A stretch of DNA of 64,000 bases from Urechis unicinctus. Taxonomy: Eukaryota > Annelida > Polychaeta > Xenopneusta > Urechidae. The notes beneath the pieces were generated by a model that saw only the letters and a list, made by a program, of their open reading frames with translations, was not told where the DNA came from and ran no database searches. The DNA lies in the NCBI GenBank assembly GCA_034190875.2, contig CM067348.1, positions 10,509,694 through 10,573,693 of the forward strand, in the 5' to 3' direction. A program made the translations under genes and the position numbers. Below are positions 45,621 through 57,100 of the stretch, in pieces; within the stretch, counting starts at the first letter, position 1, and the number at the start of each line of letters is the position of its first letter.

Positions 45621-46972
45621 CGGAAAGGGGGGGGGGGGGGGTTCTCTCCTTGAAAAAGGGTAGGGGTGTGCCGCCATGGGAAACAAAAACCGGACCATAT
45701 CTATACCAAGCCAAAGTGAGAAAAGGGAACCATTCACATACCAAATCCTCTGAAAAAAGACCCATTCATATACAATTTTTTTAAAAGGGTCACCAATACA
45801 TATACCAAAATTTAATGATCCCAAATCATATCTAGACCACCTCGAGGAGCTACAAGGGACCCATCCATATACCGAACAAACGATTCAGAATGAAAAAGTA
45901 CGTTTATTAAGCTTCGCAACTGCAGGTATAAAACACTGTCCGGTTATGAAGCGTACTGAATCAACTTACCTTCAAAGACAGTCGTTAGTTCAGACAAATT
46001 GCTAGAAATGAGCCACTTCACAAAATGTTCATCCATAATCGATTCTTCCTGTTTCAGCAAGTTTAAAATAGTTATTTTAGTGACGCAACGGCAGAAAAAA
46101 ACTTCGCTTATTCCGTGGTCAGTCCCAACGATGCTCTGGCTCATAACGGCAAGGCAGTTGATTAAATAGCAGCCAATAAATAAAAAATATGTGACTCGGG
46201 CCCACAGGCTATCAAGCGCCCCAGGACGTCTGTCCCATGAGGTAGACAATATATGGTATTTCATTATTATGAAATTGGATTAAATGGGAAGATAACATGC
46301 CTCCCCTCTGCACCCCACATGAGGTTCCTCGTTCATGGTCCGGCAAACCGTACCTCTGTCAATTGTGCATACACGATCGCACTGGGATTCTCACGCCGTT
46401 CCCACGCTCGACGACGTTATCACTGGGCAACTTTGATTATGTCAAGGTGCTGACAGCAATTAGACAATTCTCTTGGGGATGGATGGTTACCGGCTTGGGC
46501 TTGAGGGTTAGGCAAACTGAAATCCCTCCTTGTCGCATCTGGGGGAAATCACTGGTCCCGGAAAGGGAAAGAGAATGTACGGACCTGACCTTTCTGTTTG
46601 CTTATCATGCCATAAAACTTGTCTTTGAAAAAACACGACCCCGATGGCAGCTGGGGTTGGCCACCATTGACCTAGGGGACCCGAGCAAACACGCAATATT
46701 GAGGCTCATACGTTAATTAAAGACATCTTGCTATTCCTGTCTGTCATAATATTGATCCATTTGTATACCCATTGCAAAACAATGACCCATTGCTATACCT
46801 CGCAAAAATACGGACCCATTGGTATACAAGGTCATTGCAAAAAACCCAACCCATTGCTAGCCCTGGCTTTAAGAAATAACGACCCATTTGTATACCAAAA
46901 TGGCAGAATACCGCCCCAAATTGGCGGCACATCCCTAGTAACCTTCACATATTGAGAAAACACCCCCCCCCC
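45621..46972. mobile_element. TIR element with G/C-run ends inserted in the satellite
   Basis: The left end is a run of about 15 G followed by a spacer and TAGGGGTGTGCCGCC. The right end is its inverted counterpart (GGCGGCACATCCCTA, spacer, run of C). Satellite sequence GCAGTATACCCC stands on both sides, so the insertion made or used a target duplication. Both subterminal zones carry several copies of a short motif like GACCCATT-x-x-TATACC (45.73-45.87 and 46.76-46.91 kb), in inverted orientation to each other. Such subterminal arrays are usual transposase-binding sites. No transposase is recognised. It contains a SAM-like exon. Confidence 0.6.
45970..46048 (-). CDS. SAM-domain-like first coding exon inside the TIR element
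   Basis: 79-nt minus-strand exon bounded by an AACTTGCTGAAACAG acceptor and a GTAAGT donor. It starts with 12 untranslated bases, then ATG and 22 codons: MDEHFVKWLISSNLSELTTV and on to Phe-Glu, ending with one base over. WL..SNLSEL...FE is the pattern of helix 1-2 of a SAM (sterile alpha motif) domain, which usually continues with an 'ENDIDG..LL' helix. I find no second exon inside the element. It is either a captured host exon or part of the element's own gene. Confidence 0.35.
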
Positions 46973-47098
46973 GGGCAGTATACCCCCATCGGCGTTATAA
47001 CTATCTAGAACCATTTAGTGGAAGCAATGTGTATTGAGTTCACTTTGGGTCCAAAATCTCACTTTGCACCCGCTGTAACACAAAAACTGGGCGGGGAA
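46973..47098. repeat. Satellite copy right of the insertion
   Basis: Continuation of the 182-bp satellite (GCAGTATACCCCCATCGGCG through AAAAACTGGGCGGGGAA), ending abruptly at about 47.10 kb, where LTR-element sequence begins. Confidence 0.9.
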
Positions 47099-47525
47099 AA
47101 ACTGACGCAACAGTCTCCACACCTGCGATTCAAAGTAGTGGAAATACTTCAATACCTACACCACGTCCCAAGCGAAATGTCATGCCTCCACGTCGTCTCA
47201 TAGAAGATATTTAACCGAACTACATATTCATATTGTTGCAGAACCAGACAGTAGCTTAGACTTCATCGACCGCCGATTCAAATAGAAGAGGACAACCAGA
47301 AGAGGAGGGGAAACAGTTAATGGCTCCTCACACCACCATATTCCAGTGCCAGCCACCGAGAAGGCCTGCTACCCGCCAATAGGAAGATCCTGCAGAGGGG
47401 TGCTCCTCGATAGTCTTGAATTATACTATATCACTCTACACTACCCATATATATTGTAAATAAATATCGCTTATACATGTCAACCAGGTGTCTTCTTTAG
47501 GGGCAACCCTCGAGTCGTTTACAGT
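47099..47525 (+). mobile_element. 3' end of an LTR retrotransposon (pol end and LTR)
   Basis: The plus strand reads IPTPRPKRNVMPPRRLIED near 47.16-47.21 kb, which resembles the extreme C-terminus of Ty3/gypsy-type polyproteins. A purine-rich tract (GAGGAGGGGAAACAG) follows near 47.31 kb, then an LTR-like stretch with a TGTAAATAAATATC polyadenylation-type region near 47.46 kb. Only this end is present, joined directly to satellite DNA. Family assignment is tentative. Confidence 0.4.
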
Positions 47526-47544
47526 ATGTATATATTTCAACAAT

Positions 47545-48120
47545 CTTTTAAAGGGTGCGACAAATATGTTTTAACTGCCCTAGTCTGGACCAGGAGAATT
47601 TTATTGGTCTTGGTAAGACTTTCTATTGCTGATAACTATTTGACAATAGTTTATACGTGTATTTTCGTTTGGGAGTTGGTATGTATAACAAGGCAATAAT
47701 AGAAAAGAGGAGGGGAGGGAGTTTTAGCTTTGTTTGGCAATTTCAGACAGGTGACTGGAGAAGTGAAAAGTGACAATCATCCTGTCGATTTTGGCTCAAA
47801 AACTGACAATTCCATGAAAATTTGAATCCTCAATAACTTATTTAATAATTGACCTACCTTATTGGAATCCTCTAGATTATGCATTTCTTGTGGTATAATT
47901 TCACTGTGATTATCAAAACATAAAATTATGAAAAGTGTCTGTTATCTATTACCGTAGAAAACCGAGCAATATCATGAAATTTGAATCTCAATAACTTTAC
48001 TACTAATTGACTTTAAAAAATTAAACATACCTTTTAAGAATCCTCGTGGGTATATCTATATTGGTGTATAATTTCAACGAGATACAATGAGTTTGACAGC
48101 CGACTTCTTTATTGCTGTTG
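47545..48120 (+). repeat. Composite repeat family, copy A
   Basis: Contains CTGCCCTAGTCTGGACCAG, TTTGGCAATTTCAGACAGGT and two units of a roughly 183-bp repeat (AACTTTACTACTAATTGACT; TATAATTTCAACGAGATACA). The same order, inverted, is present at 61.8 to 60.3 kb. No TIRs or coding sequence in this copy. Confidence 0.6.
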
Positions 48121-48356
48121 ACCCAGATGTTACCTGTACATAGTGCAGTCACGCAAGTGATAAGCAGATAGTAGTATTGGAAATAGCGTATCCAACGCGC
48201 CGTGTAAATGGGGACCCCACAACAAGACTAATGAATCACCCGCTTGCGTTGAAGTTGGGGGATACATTAGTGTATTTTTGCCCAGTTCCACTATTCATTT
48301 TCACAGAGAGGCTCAGATTTTATTGGTACAAAACCCCCTCTTACACTAATGATTTT
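48121..48356. other. Spacer, nothing recognised
   Basis: Unique-looking sequence with a 74-codon plus-strand ORF (from 48177) that I do not recognise and that runs into the next element. Probably not a gene. Confidence 0.3.
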
Positions 48357-48839
48357 CAGGGCTCGAAATTACCGACCGCCCGCCTGCCGTCGGGCGGGTA
48401 AGTAATCACAGCCACCCGCCCTGCTTGCGGGTAGATTTTTTCTCGAAAAACACCTCGCGCCCAGTACATTACAGCAGCAGCCAGACTCGCGCTTAAGGGT
48501 CAACCTTGCCTTGCGCACGCTCGCAACCACCGCTGATCGTGCGTCGTCAAACAAAGTCGGTTTTCGTTCATCTATCAATCTGTCCCCGTTTATCCATCTA
48601 TATACGGGGATAATTCAAGTATAGTGGAACACTTTGGTCAAATTTATTTTCATATTAAATGGACTGTTTGGTCGTATTTTAGACTTTAAAATGTTCGATT
48701 TTGTCATGCCAGCGCCGGGAGAGCGTATAGCATGCCTTCACACGGCCGACTCAAGATCGCTTACGTGACTGATCGCTTGGGGTCAAACAAAGTCGATTTT
48801 CGTTCATTTATCAATCTAAGGTTATAAAGCGGACCAAAC

Positions 48840-49130
48840 AGAGGGAATCTTATGTGAGGGCAAAGTTGGTCTGCTTGGACAAAGAGAAACCCGTTATTAA
48901 TGACAATTCATTAGATGATAGAATAAAACGACTGTAAGCGGATTTGGAAGCATTTAGAAATGAGAAGAATGAGATTCAAACCACAAATGAGAGGATGGAG
49001 AAAATCTTGAATGATTATTACCATAATAATTTGATCTCAACTTACGATGAGGATTCTAGATACTATTCAAATGAATGCAAACTTTGCATATATGATCTCT
49101 TGGACAATTGGGTGTCGCACAAAACCGAGC
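48840..49130 (+). pseudogene. Fragment of an unclassified transposon-associated protein (coiled-coil part)
   Basis: Plus strand, with a stop before the ATG at 48944. It reads EAFRNEKNEIQTTNERMEKI (coiled coil), then DEDSRYYSNECKLCIYDLLD. The 'YSNE.+LC+YDLL' block is one I know from uncharacterised, highly repeated proteins of cnidarians, molluscs and lancelets. The frame ends soon after and the rest of the protein is missing. A fragment that may come from the other end of the same kind of protein is at 61.4-61.66 kb. Confidence 0.4.
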
Positions 49131-49569
49131 AATACCATGGAAACATAGCTTATAAGAATCCTCTAGATTATACATTTCTTGTGGTTTAATTTCACTATCA
49201 CATTTTAAATGTAAGACATCAAAAAAAGCAGCTGTTATCCCTTACCGTACAATTCTGGCACAAAACCGAGAAATACCATGAAATTTGAAACCTCAATAAC
49301 TTTTTTACTAATTGACTTAAAAAAATGAAACATAGCTTATACAAGAATCCTCTAGATTATACATTTCTTGTGGTATAATTTCACTATTTTATTTTTTAAT
49401 ATAAGACATATAAAGCGGCTGTTATCCCTTACCGTACAATTCTGGCACAAAACCGAGAAATACCATGAAATTTGAAACCTCAATAATTTTTTTACTAATT
49501 GACTTAAAATAATGAAACATAGCTTATAAGAAGCCTCTAGATTATACATTTCTTGTGGTATAATTGTGG

Positions 49570-49642
49570 TACGGGTTTTCAAGGTCCCGCGGCACACCCC
49601 TATCCAGAATAAGGCCAAGTGCCCCCCCCCCTGGGGCAATAC
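49570..49642 (-). mobile_element. Terminal fragment of the G/C-run TIR family
   Basis: On the minus strand this reads a G-run, GCACTTGG, then TATTCTGGATAGGGGTGTGCC GCGGGACC, then GAAAACCCGTACC, split here for brevity. It closely matches the left end of the small element at 20835, interrupts a 183-bp repeat unit, and has only one recognisable terminus. Confidence 0.5.
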
Positions 49643-50104
49643 CATGAAATTTTAAACCTCTTTGCTAATTGACTTTAAAAAAATGAAACATATTTTTTTA
49701 GAATCCTCATGAGTGTACCTATCTTCATGTATAATTTCAACGAGATACAATGAATTTGAAAAAAAAATCACTGACAGCCCTACCCTCAGGACTGAGAGAT
49801 CGCAGACTTGATATAAGAAGTGATGATGATGATGAGGAAGAGTAGTCTATGTGTGTGTGTTGGAAAATTGTGCTGTTAACCTCATCGAATAAATGCCTGC
49901 TTTTTGTATATTTTGACAAGTTTGTTAATATTGATATGAACGTTGCATTTAATAATATAAGAATAAAATATTAAAAAAACAATAAAAATGCATACATTTT
50001 AGTATTTTACTGAAAATGTAGGGCCGGTAGAAAATTTGTGGGGGCAGTAGGTTACCGGCCCGACTGGCCGGTGAAATATTTGGCTAATTTCTAGCCCTGA
50101 TTTT

Positions 50105-51176
50105 TTAGTCGAACTGGGGGGTATTGCCAATATTGGCGCTAATCCCCCCCACTTCAATGTATTGCAGACAGTCCGTGGGGAATTCGTAGACAACTTGCCT
50201 GATGCTCGTTGGTCTTTTGTTTACCCACATCATGGACACAGTTGAGGCTCGCTGAGAGTGCCTTCTCATCATCTGCGATGAACCTTATGCGCACCCAATG
50301 GTGCTGAAATATAGTCAGGCGAATTTGATTCCGCTGCGAGTTGTTCACCAGTTTTCTGCGTGTACAAGCGGCATATTTATATGTGCATGCATTTATCTCT
50401 AATTGTGTGCAATCTGGTTTAAACCCATAGCGCATTGTTCGTCTAGGCTACCAAGAGTTTCTGCTACCATTTTTTACAAATAACACTTGTGCTTGTGATG
50501 GTCTATGAAGTCATGGCAATGGCTATTCGGCTGTCAATTTACACACAGGATATACACCATCCACTAGAAATGGTGTTCAGATCGTCTTTCAGAGGAACTT
50601 CTTATTTACCCGTCTTTGACTTGATGGTTACCAACTACAAGTCGACCACTATGCCACTTTTCACAAAATTTAAACAACAGTAAATGCAACATCATTTACT
50701 CTATACATATCTAACAGTGACAGGTCTTCTGGATGAAGACAGGTTTACATAAGCTTAAGCCGACTAGATTGGGCCTTCAATTGTCTAAATAACAGACACA
50801 TCAGTACAAAGGTAAGCATCTTCAGAGCCAGTCATACATACCGAGTTGTACACACAAAAATGACTTCGCCAAGAAATTCGTTATAAAAAGGAAAAGGAAA
50901 CCTGCATACTATCACATGACATAGAGAACATTAACAAATTCATGTCCTTGCTATGTGTAGTCACCAACACAGATGCTTCATGTGAAATGATTCATTTCAC
51001 TACCAAAGTAATCATTCATAAAGTCATCTTCAAACTAATTCCCCTTGGAAATCCACAACACGTGGAAAACACGGAGCAGATCTTCACAACATTTACCATA
51101 TATGATAAATATCCACTGAAGTTATTGAATCACAACAAATCATTTGTCCCGAATCGTTCTGATTCTATCGTCATCA
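50105..51176. other. 3' flank of ENOX, no other gene recognised
   Basis: No protein similarity. The part next to 51177 should hold the 3' UTR of the minus-strand ENOX gene. Small ORFs on both strands (50.15-50.44, 50.49-50.68, 50.94-51.27 kb) look random, the last being an antisense shadow of the final ENOX exon. Confidence 0.35.
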
Positions 51177-54100
51177 TTAGCTGTCAAAGCCCACAAACTT
51201 CCAGCGTCTTTCCAATGCTACTCCGACCCCATGTAGGTCTAAACGGAAGAGATTGGGGTATTTCTCCATGAGGTCTTCGAGAGCTGAGGATCGGGTTTTG
51301 ATATTGAGACGATGAAGATACGCGAGGATGTAGTCGACGCTAGCTCCAAACGGGTGGACGTGGAGGAAGGTGGACAGTAACCCTAACGTAACACACACAC
51401 ACAGTTAGTTAACAGCGATACTAGCGATATATAGTAATGTAACACACACACAGTCAGTTAACAACGATACTAGCGATATAGAGTAACGTAACACACAGTC
51501 AGTTAGCAACGATACTAGCGATATAGAGTAACGTAACACACACACAGTTAGTTAACAGCGATACTAGCATATATAGGGTAACGTAACACACACACAGTCA
51601 GTTAACAGCGATACTAGCGATATAGAGTAACGTAACACACACACAGTCAGTTAACAGCGATACTAGCGATATAGAGTAACGTAACACACACAGTCAGTTA
51701 ACAGCGATACTAGCATATATAGGGTAACGTAACACACACAGTTAACAGCGATACTAGCGATATAGAGTAACGTAACACACACAGTCAGTTAACAGCGATA
51801 CTAGCGATATAGAGTAACGTAACACACACACAGTCAGTTAACAACGATACTAGCGATATAGAGTAACGTAACACACAGTCAGTTAACAACGATACTAGCG
51901 ATATAGAGTAACGTAACACACACAGTCAGTTAACAACGATACTAGCGATATATAGTAACGTAACACACACACAGTCAGTTAACAACGATACTAGCGATAT
52001 CAAGAGTAATGTAACACACACACACAGTCAGTTAACAGCGATACTAGCGATATAGAGTAACGTAACACACACACAGTCAGTTAACAACGATACTAGCGTT
52101 ATCAAGAGTAACGTAACACACACACAGTCAGTTAACAACGATACTAGCGATATAGAGTAACGTAACACACAGTCAGAGCGATACTAGCATATATAGGGTA
52201 ACGTAACACACACAGTCAGTTAACAACGATACTAGCATATAGAGGGTAACGTAACAGCGAAACGATACTAGCATATATAGAGTAACGTAACACACACACA
52301 GTCAGTTAACAACGATACTAGCATATCAAGAGTAATGTAACGTAACAGCGAAACTAGAGACATATAGAGTAACGTAACACACACAGTCAGTTAACAGCGA
52401 TACTAGCGATATAGAGTAACGTAACACACACACAGTCAGTTAACAGCGATACTAGCGATATAGAGTAACGTAACACACACACAGTCAGTTAACAGCGATA
52501 CTAGCGATATATAGCGTACCACACACACGGTCAGTTAACAGCGATACGTAACACATGCAGTCAATCAACGATACTAGCGTTATATAGAGTAATGTAACAC
52601 ACAAAGTCAGCTAACTACAATACTAGCGATATATAGAGTAACGTAACAGTCAGTTAACAGCGATACTAGCGATATATAGAGTAACGTAACACACAGTCAT
52701 TTAACTACAATACTAGCAGTATATAGAGTAACGTAACACAGTCGACATATAGAGTACAACTGTCAACTTCCTTCGCTACATACATAGAGATCAGAATCAG
52801 ATTTACAAGCAATGAAATGCACACTTAATTTATACTGTAATGTACAGCCAATCATTATCACAAGGTACTCGCCCAGTGATAGTGTTTGCTGTAATTGATT
52901 ACCTATGAGACGAGCGTCCCGTTCATCAAGCGGTTGTACTGAACTGGTGACTCCAGTCTCCTCTTCACGATTCCCTGCGTTATGAGAAGACGTCTCTGAA
53001 GTAGACGCGTGTTTATCAGCCGATGCCACGGCTTGTTTCTGTGACAGCGTGAGACACAGTGATGGGTAAAGAACCTGCTTGCTGTCATGTGGACATGCGG
53101 TGATGTACGCTGTACAGCAATGCTAGGACCCAGCGCTATCCCCAGCTCACATTCACACATAGTATTAGAAGATATCAACACAGACATATTGTATGATATA
53201 CTAAGACGATCTTCACCTTGAGCACCCTGATCTCCTCCTCACCGGTCTTGATCTCCTGTTTGGCTGACATCAGTTGCTGCACACAAAACAAACAAACATC
53301 AAATGGTATATGAATTAATACACTCACAAATATTTATTCCTAATGACGTAAAATCCATGTACAATACAGACAGCAGGGGCCAATACAAGTCACAATTTCT
53401 AGATGTATCCTAAACAATAACGGACCATGTGCAAATTTGGGTGAAGATACATTTTAGCGGTATTGAAGTGAGAGTTGAGTGAGCAAATGATGCAATGAGA
53501 TTATAGATGAGGGCAGTAAACTGGTGAGGTACGCCCTCTCACCTGCTGCATCCCCTGTAGCGCCATCTGGAGGGCACGCAGCTCCTTGCCCTGGTCAGCT
53601 CCATGCCCTTCAACTTCTGATTTCAACAGCTCCACTTCATTTTTGTAAGCTTCCAGTTGCATGTGTAGCCCTTCATTCTCCATGCGAAGCTGACTCATGG
53701 CGGCCCAGTCCTGGGCTGTAGCAATCACAAACCTATTGCTGATACGTGATTATATGGACAACAAAATGAGAAATAGGAATTAATCCAAGTAGACCACATA
53801 TAAGGGCAATGATGGAAGATGATTGGGATTGAAAGACAACTTCCACAAGGCCCTAGCTGCTTAGATGTTCTACAAGTAGCGGACATATAAGGGCAATGAT
53901 GGAAGATGATTGGGGTTGAAAGCCACAACTTCCACAAGGCCCTAGCTGCTTAGATTTTCTACAAGTAGAGGACATATAAGGGCAATGATGGAAGATAATT
54001 AGTGGTTGAAAGCCACAACTTCCACAAGGCACTAGCTGCTTAGATGTTCTTCAAGTAGAGGACATATAAGGGCAATGATGGAAGATAATAAGGGGTTGAA

Positions 54101-57100
54101 AGTCACAACTTCCACAAGGCACTAGCTACTTAGATATTCTGTAATCAGTGGAGATCTTGTGTCAACAAAAGAGATATCCTAGCGGTGATATATAGGGATG
54201 ATTACGATGGTAGGACAGCAGCTCTCCTCTGAGGGTGTCTCCCTCTCGAAATAAACCTGTTGCCCTCATTGGGCCATGATCCCCTGGGAGAACCCACCTG
54301 ATACAGAGCCCTCCGCAGACACTTCTCGCTTCTTCTTGGCCGTGGGTGGTTCACAGCTGCCATCCTCTGAGTCAGACATCTCCATCTCAGCCTCATCACG
54401 ATCCTTCAGGAAGTCCTCCTGCTGTGACATGGCAATCTCCTGTCCCCCGCAACACACACACTCATGTTCAAGACAACCATCGATAAAGGCAAACCACATC
54501 ATTCATCGTCTACTGAGTCACATTATACAGATAACTCCCAACCACACAGACACAAATTATAGTGTTCTATTTTCTTGGTTAATAGATCTTTGTTAGTTTG
54601 CTTCTTGTCATCGACATGGTCCTCTTGGGGGCTTCAGTCTGGCAGGTTACAGATGGTCACACACAGCTCATGTATGCCCTGGAGGAAAACTATGTGGATA
54701 ACAAGCGTTTTGGTAAGGTTCACAATGCAAGATTTGCCGGGCGGCTTGTCAATATCACACTTACACAGCAGATTATCCTCTTATTGGCCAATCACAGACT
54801 GTGATACATGTTCCTTCTTGAATTACCTGACAATCCATGGTTACATATTTCCATAGCAACCAAGTCGCAGACAACACTACCTACCTCCATCCAAGCTCAT
54901 TTTGTGCACATAGAAATTATGTTGCAACTAAAATATAATTCTTTCATATCCTTTCTTACTCGCAGACAAGGAAAAGGTACAACATCAAGAACTATTTTGT
55001 CGATCTGCCTACCTGAGCCTGCTTACGCCAAGTGTCAATATTCTTCCGCTGGGCTTTAGAGAAATGGTCCCATGCTTTCTGCTTTGAGGCGACGGAAAAG
55101 ACCTTCTCAATCTGCTCAACTTGAGGGGAGAAAGACATAACAACGATTGCAGTGCATCACAGAGGTTGCAAACAGAGGGCAACCCGCCCAGTAGCACATA
55201 CAGCTTCAACTTACTTTGACGGGCAGAACTTCATACTGCCTTGTTGCACCTCCTGCATGACTTGTCATAGTTTCAGTAATTTGGTACCATTCACCATCTC
55301 CATAGCTATGGAGATCGCATAATCAATGATCGTCAAAAGTTCATTGGAGCAAGTAAAACAGGGGAGATTAGCAGGAGGCGCAACAAGTCAGTCACCTGGA
55401 GAGTGAGACAAGTTACCTGAGGCAGTCAGGACCAGGTCACCAAAGCTACCCTGCCATCAGCCCATGACTAGCAGCCATACCATATATCAGCCTCACACAT
55501 TGATCATTCCAAGCTAACACTCACATCGAAAAACAACAGATTTACTGGGTTTTTCCCCCACATGCTTATTGATTGCTTATGAGCTAATCATGGGCTGACA
55601 ACAGCTACTGCGGTGAAGCTCATGATTTCTACCAGAGTAGGAACCATGGATATCTTTACAGCAGTATTGGCATGGCACATCTGGATTGAGACACTTAAAT
55701 ATCGATAGATACACTTCCATACGACAAGATATAGAATGGCCAGCTTTACTAGCACCGACAAATATTTGACAGGGAAAGTTAACGATTAAGGAAAGAAGAA
55801 TATACCATGATGGTTTTGTCAAGTTGAAGCACAAAACACAGTTATCTGTTCAGCTGAAGGGAGACATTACCTTCCACCAATCTGTGATCTCTCCCATCTA
55901 CAAGACTTCTAATTGGATTCCCAGATTGACATTTGTGTCAGGGACGTTATGATCAGGGTCATAGTGGTTCTGGGAGAGCTTAACCCTGGTGGACTTACCA
56001 CAGCAGAACACACACACTCCACATGACTTCCCGTGATAGAGTTCCTCACCATAGACCGTGTACTTATGGTTAAGTCATCCACAAAAGGTAACCGAATTTA
56101 CTAAATGTCATATGAGGTATTCATAGTGACAGCCCATACACCTCTCCCACACCCCTTCTTGAATTCCCAATCAATATTGTGACCTTACCATACTGGAGTC
56201 TGTCGTATTATCTCACCACCACATCTCACCTGATTACATAGTACACAAATATTCCCCCCTCACCCTCCCTTCTCATCTCATTCCCATCCCTCACTACTAC
56301 AACAAATAAACAAAGGTATCCCATGACGACTTACATTGGCGGAGAATGGCTTCCATTCGCTGACGGAATTTGAGTTTCATTTGTTCGAGTTCTGCATCAC
56401 ACTGTGACTTTTCCGACATGAGGCGGCGTACATGGGCATTGGTGCTCTGAATCATCGAGTAGAAGTTGTTGGCCGAACGTCGACTACAATCACCTCTATC
56501 CAGCCAAGTGGTGAGGATCTGAGATGCCTTCACAAAACCCTCATCCGCTGCAAACCACACATATAACCATGCAGATGTATACAACCATAAAACAAACAGA
56601 TAACCACAGGGCTATAACCATACAGATGTACAAAATCATAAACCACTCTGATAACCTCAGGGTTATAACCATATAGATATACAAAACCAAAAACCACTCA
56701 GATAGCCACAGTTATAACTACACACATACAAAACCATAAACCACTCTGATAACCACAGGGTTATAACCATGCATAGTTACATACACCAAAGACACACATA
56801 TAACCACAGGTATATAACCACACAGGCCTTACCACCCAAATTACCACAGGTATATTATCACGCAGATTGTCCATGCAAATAACCACACATATGCCAAAAC
56901 CAGCCATGTTACTAGGGTCTTAGCCAGAGACCTGTTCACCCATCCACTAGACGGGTGATAGTCGATTTGGACAACTTGAATTTCCCCCTAAAGACAGTCC
57001 ACCCGCCAACTCGACACTCGTCCCGGGCAGGATACAAGCAATTAGTCAGTAATAAAAGCTCATTTAAAGACAAACAGCAAAGCAGCACGCTGGCCGCTCA

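Larger units (their letters stand above)
48357..50099. mobile_element. 1.74-kb TIR element with CAGGG ends and 5-bp TSD
   Basis: The left terminus CAGGGCTCGAAATTACC is matched in inverted orientation at the right terminus (CAGGGCTAGAAATTAGCC when reversed). Flanks carry the same 5 bases, ATTTT. GC-rich hairpin-like sequence lies just inside both ends (GCCTGCCGTCGGGCGGGT; CGGCCCGACTGGCCGGTG). Inside are two copies of a 237-bp repeat (48.45-48.82 kb), a decayed coding piece (48.84-49.13 kb), about three copies of a 183-bp repeat (49.1-49.56 kb) and a small G/C-run fragment (49.57-49.64 kb). CAGGG termini fit the hAT superfamily, and some hAT groups make 5-bp rather than 8-bp duplications. The assignment is tentative. 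Confidence 0.6.

Noticed and set aside
46297-46716. 139-codon plus-strand ORF inside the TIR element
   Set aside because: The composition is not convincing as a protein and I see no similarity to any transposase.
50942-51271. 109-codon plus-strand ORF
   Set aside because: Its end is the antisense of the last ENOX exon, and the rest has no protein-like features.
51383-52760. CRISPR-like appearance of regularly spaced ~50-bp repeats
   Set aside because: The whole unit repeats without unique spacers, and it sits inside a spliced intron of an animal gene. It is a minisatellite.
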